The translations under genes were made by a program, and so were the position numbers. A stretch of 47,171 nt of DNA from Oscillospiraceae bacterium. GTDB lineage: Bacteria; Bacillota; Clostridia; Oscillospirales; Oscillospiraceae. Position 1 is the first letter of the stretch, and each line of letters starts with the position of its first letter. The notes under the pieces were generated by a model. That model made no database searches. It was not told the origin of the DNA and saw only the letters and a list, made by a program, of their open reading frames with translations. The stretch is taken from positions 1 to 47,171 of the forward strand of contig JAFZQE010000022.1 in the NCBI GenBank assembly GCA_017552325.1. Direction: 5' to 3'. This document shows, piece by piece, positions 31,274 to 40,500 of the stretch.

Positions 31274-31450
31274 GAGAGAGCTCACTTTTTGCCCTGAAAA
31301 GTTACAAAAAAGAAACGCAAAAACGACAATAAAGAGTCAGAAAAACCCGCTTAATATCTTAATTTTTTGGCATTTTTCATTTTTGGTCGCTTTCCATAAA
31401 AACGAGGCAAAAAATTCTATAATGTTCCACTAATTTTTTGTCGTTTCCTA

Positions 31451-31479
31451 CTGGCAAAACGGAAAATATCTGTTATAAT
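31451..31479 (+). promoter_or_regulatory. Promoter of the giant surface-protein gene
   Basis: CTGGCA (31451-31456), 17 bp, TATAAT (31474-31479). It lies in an unusually A+T-rich stretch (31300-31510) that also holds a second TATAAT (31418-31423) and the inverted octamers AACGACAA (about 31322) and TTGTCGTT (about 31439). AAGGAGG (31534-31540) is 6 nt before the ATG. Confidence 0.65.
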
Positions 31480-31546
31480 ATAGTACGTATACTTATGTAA
31501 ACGGGTTGACATAAATCTATGACGGCCCGCTTCAAGGAGGTACCCC

Positions 31547-34500
31547 ATGAAGAAGAGAACGAGAAAGATCCTGTCGCTCGTGCTGCTGCTGGGCATGCTG
31601 CTGTCACTGCTGCCCGCGTCGGCCCTCGCGGCGGGAGCGACCAGCGTCTGGGAGCCGGTGGAGTTCGCGGATATCACGAGCAGTGATACCGTGGCGGTCA
31701 CCATGTCGAAGGACGGCACCACCTGGGCCCTGCCTTCGGCGAACACCAGCACCGCGCCTGCGGCCACGGTCTCGACCGTGAGCGACAATCTGCTCACGAT
31801 CCCGGCGGCCGACAGCGCTTACGGCTGGACAGTCACCGCAGTCGACGGAGCGTACCAGTTCACCAATGCGGCCGGCGGAAAGCTCTACATCACCGCCGCC
31901 AACAACGGCGTACGCATCGGCACGCCGGAGAACGCCAACGGCGCGCTCTTTTCGCTGACGAGCGGCTATCTGACGGCGAAGGATTCGAAGGACGCGACAC
32001 GCTATCTGGGCGTGTACATGACGAATCCCGACTGGCGCTGCTATACGAGCATCAACAGCAACATCACCGGCCAGACGCTGGGCTTCTGGAAGCTCACCGA
32101 GGGCGGCGAGGTGCCCGAGCCCACCGAGGAGCCGGAGCCGCTGGCCTATCTGCAGCGGATGACCGAGATCCCGGCGGCCGGCGCGCGGCTGGTGATCTAC
32201 CATCCCGAGAGCGGCATGGCGCTCAACGACACCGTCAGCGGCAGCAAGCTGGCCGGTACGGCCGGCAGGCTGTACGACGGCAAGCTGGGCCTGACGGAGG
32301 ATATGTCCGTGCTGACGCTCGGCACGAGCGGCGACGCGTACACCTTCGCGCTGAACGGGCTGGTTCTGACCTCTCCGGAGGCCGGCAACGGCCTGAGCTT
32401 CGCCGCGGCCGGCGACTACGGCTGCTGGACGCTGGAGAAGACCGGCGACTGCTGGAACGTCATCAACACGAAGGCGGTCGTCAACAACAACCAGCAGGCG
32501 CTGGAGTACTACAACGGCTTCACCACCTGGGGCATACGGGACACCGAACCCTACAAGTTCGCGTTCTATGCCGAGAAGCCGCTGACGCCGACGGCTGACG
32601 TCGCGGCCGGCGAGGTCGAGGCCGACACGGCCGTCACCTTCTCCTGCGCGACGCCGGGCACGGTGATCCTCACCAGCACCGACGGTTCGGCCTGGACCGA
32701 GGGCAGCAGCTTTACCGTCACCGAGGACGTGACCGTGCAGGTCAAGGCCTCGCTGGGCGGCATCGAGAGCGACACGGCGAGCTTCGCTTACACCGTCAAG
32801 GCGGCCGAGCCCGAACCCGAGACCAGCACGATCAAGGAAGCGCTGGACGGCGCGGACAACGCGGAGTTCACGGTCAAGGGCGTCGTCACCTTGGTCGACG
32901 GCAAGAACATCTACATCCAGGATTCGACCGGCGGCATCTGCCTGTACTTCAAAACGGCCCCGACGGACATCGCCCTGGGCGATACGATCATCGGCACCGG
33001 TACGCGCGCGGTCTACCGCGGCCTGCCCGAGCTGAGCGGCGCGACTTATGAGAAATCCAGCGGCATGACGCTGGAGGCGAAGGAGACGACGATCGGCGCG
33101 CTGACGACGGCCGACATCTGCACCTACGTCAAACTGACGGGCCTCGAAGTGACCGAGGTCTATGACAACAGCGGCGCCTATGCCAACCCGAACATCACCG
33201 TTTCGGACGGCACGAAGGCGACCACGATCCAGATTTACAAGGCCGTCGTCGGCAAGACCGACGGCGAATGGGACGTCAAGGTCGGAGACGTGATCGACGT
33301 GACAGCGGCGGTCGGCGTCAACAACACGACCCTGCAGCTTCGCAACACCCTGGCCAGCGAGATCGCGGTGCAGGGCGAGGAGCCCGTGACCGTGGCCGCC
33401 CCGACGGCTGACGTTGCGAGCGGCGAGGTCGAGAAGGACACGCTCGTGACCTTCTCCTGCGAGACCGAAGGCGCCGTCATTTCCTACAGCACCGACGGCG
33501 AGACCTGGGTCGAGGGCAATACCTACACCGTCACCGAGGACGTGACCATCCAGGTCAAGGCGACGCTGAACGGCGTGGACAGCGAGATCGTGAGCTTCAG
33601 CTACACGGTCAAGGCCGAGGAGCCGGCGCTCAGCACGATCGCCGAGGCCCTGGCCGGCACGACCGGCACGGAGTTCACCGTCAAGGGCGTCGTGACCCTG
33701 GTCGACGGCAAGAACATCTATATCCAGGACGCGACCGGCGGCATTGACCTCTACTTCGGCACCGCGCCGACGGACATCTCCCTGGGCGACACGATCATCG
33801 GCACCGGCACGCGCGCGGAATACCGCGGTCTGCCCGAGCTGAGCGGCGCGGCTTATGAGAAATCCAGCGGCCTGGAGCTGGCGGCTGCGGAGAAGACGAT
33901 CGGCGATCTGAAGACGGCCGACGTCTGCTGCTACGTCAAGCTGACGGATCTCGAAGTGACCGAGGTCTATGACAACAACGGTACTTACAACAACCCGAAC
34001 ATCACCGTCAAGGACGCCGACGGCAAGACGATCCAGATCTACAAGGCTGTGATCGGCAAGACCGAGGGCATCTGGGACGTCAAGGTCGGCGACATGATCG
34101 ACGTGCAGGCGGCGGTCGGCATCAACAATACGACCCTGCAGCTGCGCAACACCCTGGCCAGCGAGATCACCGTGCAGGAAGAGGAGTATCCCGTGGCCGC
34201 GCCCACGGCGGACGTCGAGAGCGGCCCCGTGGACAAGGGAACGGTCGTGACCTTCTCCTGCGAGACCGAGGGCGCCGTGATCTGGACCAGCACCGACGAC
34301 GGCGCGACTTGGGTCGAGGGCAGCACCTACACCGTCACCGCGGACGTGACCATCCAGGTCAAGGCTCTGCTGAACGGCGAATCCAGCAAGATCGTGACCT
34401 TCAGCTATACCGTGAGGATCGAAGGCCTGAGCACGATCAAGGAAGCGCTGGACGGCGAGAGCGGCGCGGAGTTCACGGTCAAGGGCGTCGTCACCATGGT

Positions 34501-37500
34501 CGACGGCAGGAACATCTACATCCAGGATTCGACCGGCGGCATCTGCCTGTTCTTCGGCACCGCGCCGACGGACATCGAACTGGGCGACACCGTGATCGGC
34601 ACCGGCACGCGCGCGGTCTACCGCGGCCTGCCTGAGCTGAGCGGCGCGACCTATGAGAAATCCAGCGGCCTGACGCTCGAGCCGGCGGACAAGACGATCG
34701 GCGAGCTCCTCATGGCCGACATCTGCTGCTACGTCAAGCTGACGAACCTCGAAGTGACCGAGGTCTATGACAACAGCGGCGCCTACAGCAACCCGAACAT
34801 CACCGTCAAGGACGCCGACGGCAAGACGATCCAGATCTACAAGGCCGTGATCGGCAAGACCGACGGCGAATGGGACGTCAAGGTCGGCGACAAGCTCGAC
34901 GTCACGGCTGCGGTCGGCGTGAACAACTCGACCCTGCAGCTGCGCAACACCCTGGCCAGCGAGATCACCGTGACCGTTTCGGTCGACCCGGGCGAGAGCG
35001 ACCTGATCACCGATCTGAGCCAGCTGACCGACGGCGTGACCGTCGCGATCTACAGCCAGACCCACAAGACCGCCATCAGCAGCAAGCCCAACGGCGACTG
35101 GTACCTGAAGGCCAACAGCTGCACCGTGGAAAACAACGAGGTCAAGAACTTCACCAGCGATATGGTGTGGACGGTGAAGGTCAACGCCGACGGCAGCTAC
35201 AGCTTCTATTCCTATGACGATGAGAACAACGCCATCTCCGTGTGGCCCAGCGGCACCTATGCCGAGCTGACCGTCAATACGAACTACAACAGCGACACGG
35301 TGCACGATTGGGAGCTCTCGCCCTTCAAGGCGGCGGATCACACCTGGTACGTCAAGAGCACCACGCTGACGATCATGAAAAAGGACAGCGAGGGTGTCGA
35401 GGTCGAGCTCCCGGTCTACATCGAGGCTTATGTCCGCAACGGCGGGGAGGTCTTCTCCGGCTTTGCGCCGTTTGAAAGCCAGCTTAAGAGCACGGACTAC
35501 GCCCTGCAGTTCTATCTGGTCGATCCCAATGACGCGGTCGAACCCTTTGACGACGGCGAATGGGACGGCATCCTGCAGAAGGACGGCCAGTACGTGATCT
35601 ACAGTCCCGCGGCCGAGGCCTCCATGGGCCTGGCCAAGGAAGCCACCTACTCCCTGAACGCGGTGCCCACCACGATCGAGGAAGGCAAGGCCAAGGCAGG
35701 CAACGGCGCCTATGTCTTCACCGTCGACACGATGGGCCGCTATTACAGCTTCGAGGTCAACGGCAAGTACCTGGCCTCCAACAACGACGAGGAGCTCTTC
35801 TTCATCGAGAAGGGCGAGAACGGCAAGCTGCCCGACACCGCCAAGTGGTACCTGGCCGCGAACGGCGAAGGCTATACTATCTATAATAAGGAAGCCAACT
35901 ACAAGGGCTCTCCCGTCTGCATCGAGTTCTTCTCCAGCGTCTTCTCCGGCTGGACCTTCAAGTCGGCCGACGCCGCGATCTTCGAGTTCCGCTTCTACGA
36001 GGTCGCCGAGGGCACCAAGATCCACGAGGGCATCGTGCAGGATCCCACCGTCATCTTCGACTGCGAGGATTCCCGCCACTTCGAGCAGGATTACGCCTGC
36101 AGCTTCTCGCTGGACGACCTGGCCGACGAGATCACGGAGCTGACGATCACTTACGCTGCCGGCAGCAAGAGCGGCACCGTGACCGACTATGAGGCCACCG
36201 AGGACAAGAAGAGCTGCAGCTTCGTCCTGCCCTTCGAGGATCTCGACAGCGAGGATATGCCCGCGAGCTTCACGATCACCGTTTCGGTGAAGAACAGCTA
36301 CGGGATCGAATACACCGGCGAGAAGGTCGTCGAGAACATCGACAAGCCCTTCTTCGAGAGCCTGACGCCCGCGCCGAACTCCCAGACCGGCGAAGACAAG
36401 AGGCCCGTCATCTCCGCGAAGATCGGCAACGTGGGCGATAATCCCGTCTTCACGATGACGGTCAACGACGAGACGGTCGAGGCCGTGTACGCCGACGGCG
36501 TGCTGAGCTGGACGCCTGCCGAGGACCTGGCCGACGGCCGCGTGACCGTGTCGATCACGGTGGAGCGCGCAGACGGCGTCAAGGCGGACAAGAGCTGGAG
36601 CTTCACCGTGGGCAACGCGGAATATCAGCTCTACTTCGGCCAGCTGCACTCCCACACCACCTACTCCGACGGCTCCGGCTCGCTGGACACCGCGCTGGAG
36701 TACGTGGCCTCCCTCCCGAAGAGCGCGAACATCCAGTTCGTCGCCTTCACCGACCACTCCAACTACTTCGACACCACCAGCGCCGCCAACCCGGCCGACG
36801 CGCTCAACGACAGGAGCCAGATGACCGCGGCCAGCAAGGCGCTCTGGGAGGAGTACAAGGGCAAGGTCGCAGCCTTCAACGCAGCGCATTCCAACCTCAT
36901 CGCCATTGCGGGCTTTGAGATGACCTGGTCCGGCGGACCCGGCCACATCAACACCTTCGACAGCGACGGTCTGGTCTCCCGCAACAACGCCAATCTGAAC
37001 AACAAGACCGGCGACGCGGGCATGAAGCTCTACTACACGACGATCAACAAGGGCGACAGCCTGAACCAGTTCAACCACCCGGGCAGCACCTTCGGCAACT
37101 TCACCGACTTCTCCTACTGGGACGAGGCGACCGACGCCCACATGTTCCTGGTCGAGGTCGGCAACGGCGAGGGCCCGATCGGCGAGAACGGCTACTACCC
37201 GAGCTACGAGCAGTACGTCATGGCGCTGGACAAGGGATGGCACCTGGCGCCCACCAATAACCAGGACAACCACAAGGGCCGCTGGGGCAACGCCAACGAC
37301 GCCCGCGACGTTATCCTGACCAACGACTTCTCCGAGCAGGGCATCTACGACGCGATCCGCGCGCTGCGCGTCTACGCGACCGAGGACAAGAACCTCCAGA
37401 TCTTCTACACGATCAACGACATGCCGATGGGCACGATCTTCTCCGATGAGAACGCGCCCGAAAAGCTGAACGTCGTGGTCACCCTCTTCGATCCCGACGC

Positions 37501-40500
37501 CAGCGATTCGGTCAGCAAGGTCGAAGTCGTCGTCAACGGCGGCGTGACCGCCTATACCTGGAACAGCTCCACCGAGATCGCCACCGGTCAGCTGACGGCA
37601 GAGCTGGATCCCGAGTACAGCTACTACTTCATCCGTGTGACGCAGAAGGACGGCGACCTGGCGGTCACCGCGCCGATCTGGGTCGGCCAGGCGCTGAAGC
37701 TCGGCATCACCGACATCAAGGCCGAGACCGAGCCGGTCTACAAGGGCGAGGAAGCCACGCTGGTGACCACCCTCTTCAACAACGAGGACAAGACCGCCAC
37801 GGTCAAGTCCCTGGTCTACACGATCAACGACAGCGAAGTGATCGGCACCGACGATGCCGGTTACGCGATCGCTCCCAACGGCACGGCGGCCGTGAACTTC
37901 GCCCATACCTTTGACAAGGCGAAGCTCACCACCGTCACCGTGACGGCCGTGGTCGTCTATGACGGCAAGGAGTACACCTACACCGCCAATGTCGAGCTCG
38001 ACGTCATCGACAAGGAGAACGAGGACGCCGTCACTCCGATCGCCGACGTCCGCGCGGCCTCCGTCGAGGATGATACCGGCTACCGCTTCATCATCGAGGG
38101 CGTCGTGACCTCCAACGCCTCCGGCTATGACAAGGACACCGCGTTCTTCGACTGCATCTATGTGCAGGACGAGACGGGCGGCATCTGCTGCTTCCCCGTG
38201 TCCGGCGAGTTCAAGATCGGCGACAAGGTCCGCATCGTCGGCCATACCGACTTCTACCAGGCCGAGCCCGAGCTGCAGGTCCAGACTATCGAGATCATCG
38301 GCGAAGGCTCCGTCGAGCCCACCGAGATCACGGCGGGCGAGCTGAACGACCGCTCCGCGGAGGGCAAGCTCGTCACCGTCAAGGGCACGGTCGAGAGCTT
38401 TGAGCTGGCCAACGGGCTGATCCAGACCATCATGGTCAAGGACGCCAACGGCGAGCTGGCCCGCGTCTTCATCGACGGCTACATCACCACGAGCGCCGAG
38501 GTCGAGAACTGCGAGGTCGGCGCGGAGATCGAGGCCACGGGCCTTGCCTCCTACGACAATACCTTCAACGCCCCCGACGGACCCTTCCCGCGCATCCGTA
38601 TCCGCGACCGTGCGGACGTGATCTGCACGGCTCCCGAGCCCGAGAAGCCTGCGACGCCGACAGCGGACAAGGAGCCCGGCGCGGTCGATAAGGACACGGT
38701 CGTGACCTTCTCCTGCGAGACCGAGGGCGCTGTGATCTGGTACAGCACCGACGGCGGCGAGAACTGGACCGAGGGCAATACCTACACGATCACCGAGGAC
38801 GTGACCATCCAGGTCAAGGCCGTGCTGGACGGCGTGGAGAGCGAGATCGCCACCTTCGAGTACAGCGTGATCGTCCAGGCTCCGACGATCGTCCCGATCG
38901 AGGATGCCCTGAAGGGCGAGGAGAACGCAAAGTTCACGGTCAAGGGCGTCGTCACTATGGTCGACGGCAAGAACATCTACATCCAGGACGAGACCGGCGG
39001 CATCTGCCTGTTCTTCGGCACCGCGCCGACGGACATCGAACTGGGCGACACCGTGATCGGCTCCGGCGAGCGTACGACCTACCGCGGCCTGCCCGAGCTT
39101 AAGAATGCGGAGTATGAAAAGTCCTCCGGCCTGACTCTGACGGCGGCGGAGAAGACGATCGCCGAGCTGACGACGGCCGACGTCTGCTGCTACGTCAAGC
39201 TCACGGATCTCGAAGTGACCGAGGTCTATGACAACAACGGCGGCTATAAAAACCCGAACATCACCGTCAAGGACGCCGACGGCAAGACGATCCAGATCTA
39301 CAAGACCGTGCTTGACAAGATCGACGGCGCGTGGCGCGTCCAGGTCGGCGACACGATCGACGTGACGCTGGCGGTCGGCATCAACAACACGACGCTGCAG
39401 CTGCGCAACACGCTCGACAGCGAGATCACGAAAAAGAATACGGCGCCTGTGCAGCCTGCCACCCCGACGGCGGACGCGGAGAGCGGCGAGGTCGAAGCGG
39501 GTACCGTCGTGACCTTCTCCTGCGAGACCGAAGGCGCTGTGATCTGGTACAGCATCGACGGCGGCGAGAACTGGATCGAGGGCAACAGCTACACCGTCAA
39601 CGAGAACGTGACCATTCAGGTCAAGGCCGTGCTGGACGGCGTGGAGAGCGAGATCGCCGAGTTCAGCTACACGGTCATTACGACAAATATCGAGGTAGCC
39701 ACCCCGACGGCGGACAAGGAGAGCGGCGAGGTCGAAAAGGGCACCGTCGTGACCTTCTCCTGCGAGACCGAGGGTGCTGTGATCTCCTACAACGCCCAGC
39801 TCTCCAGAGCCTGGGTCGAGGGCGACAGCTACACCGTCAACGAGGACGTGACGCTGCAGGTCAAGGCCACGCTGAACGGCGTGGACAGCGAGATCGCCGA
39901 GTTCAGCTACACCGTGAAGGCCGAGCCGATCACGGTCGCGACCCCGACGGCCGATCCCGATTCCGGCGAGGTCGAAAAGGGCACCGTCGTGACCTTCAGC
40001 TGCGAGACCGAAGGCGCTGTGATCTGCTACAGCACCGACGGCGGTGTGAACTGGACCGAGGGCAGCACCCTCACCATTGAAGAGAACGTGACCGTTCTGG
40101 TCAAGGCCGTGCTGGGCGACGTCGAAAGCGCCGCGGCAGAGTTTGAGTACACTGTAAAGGCCGAGCCGATCACGGTCGCGACTCCGACGGCCGAGCCCGA
40201 TTCCGGCGAGGTCGAGAAGGACACTGTTGTGAAATTCTCCTGCGAGACCGAGGGCGCTGTGATCTACTACTGCGTCGACGGCGAGACCTGGACCGAGGGC
40301 GAGACCTTCACGGTCACCGAGGACGTGGTCATCAAGGTCAAGGCCGTGCTGGGCGAGGTGGAGAGCGAGATCGCCGAGTTCAGCTACACCGTGAAGGCCG
40401 AGCCGATCACGGTCGCGAAACCGACGGCCGAGCCCGATTCCGGCGAGGTCGAGAAGGACACCGTTGTGAAATTCTCCTGCGAGACCGAGGGCGCTGTGAT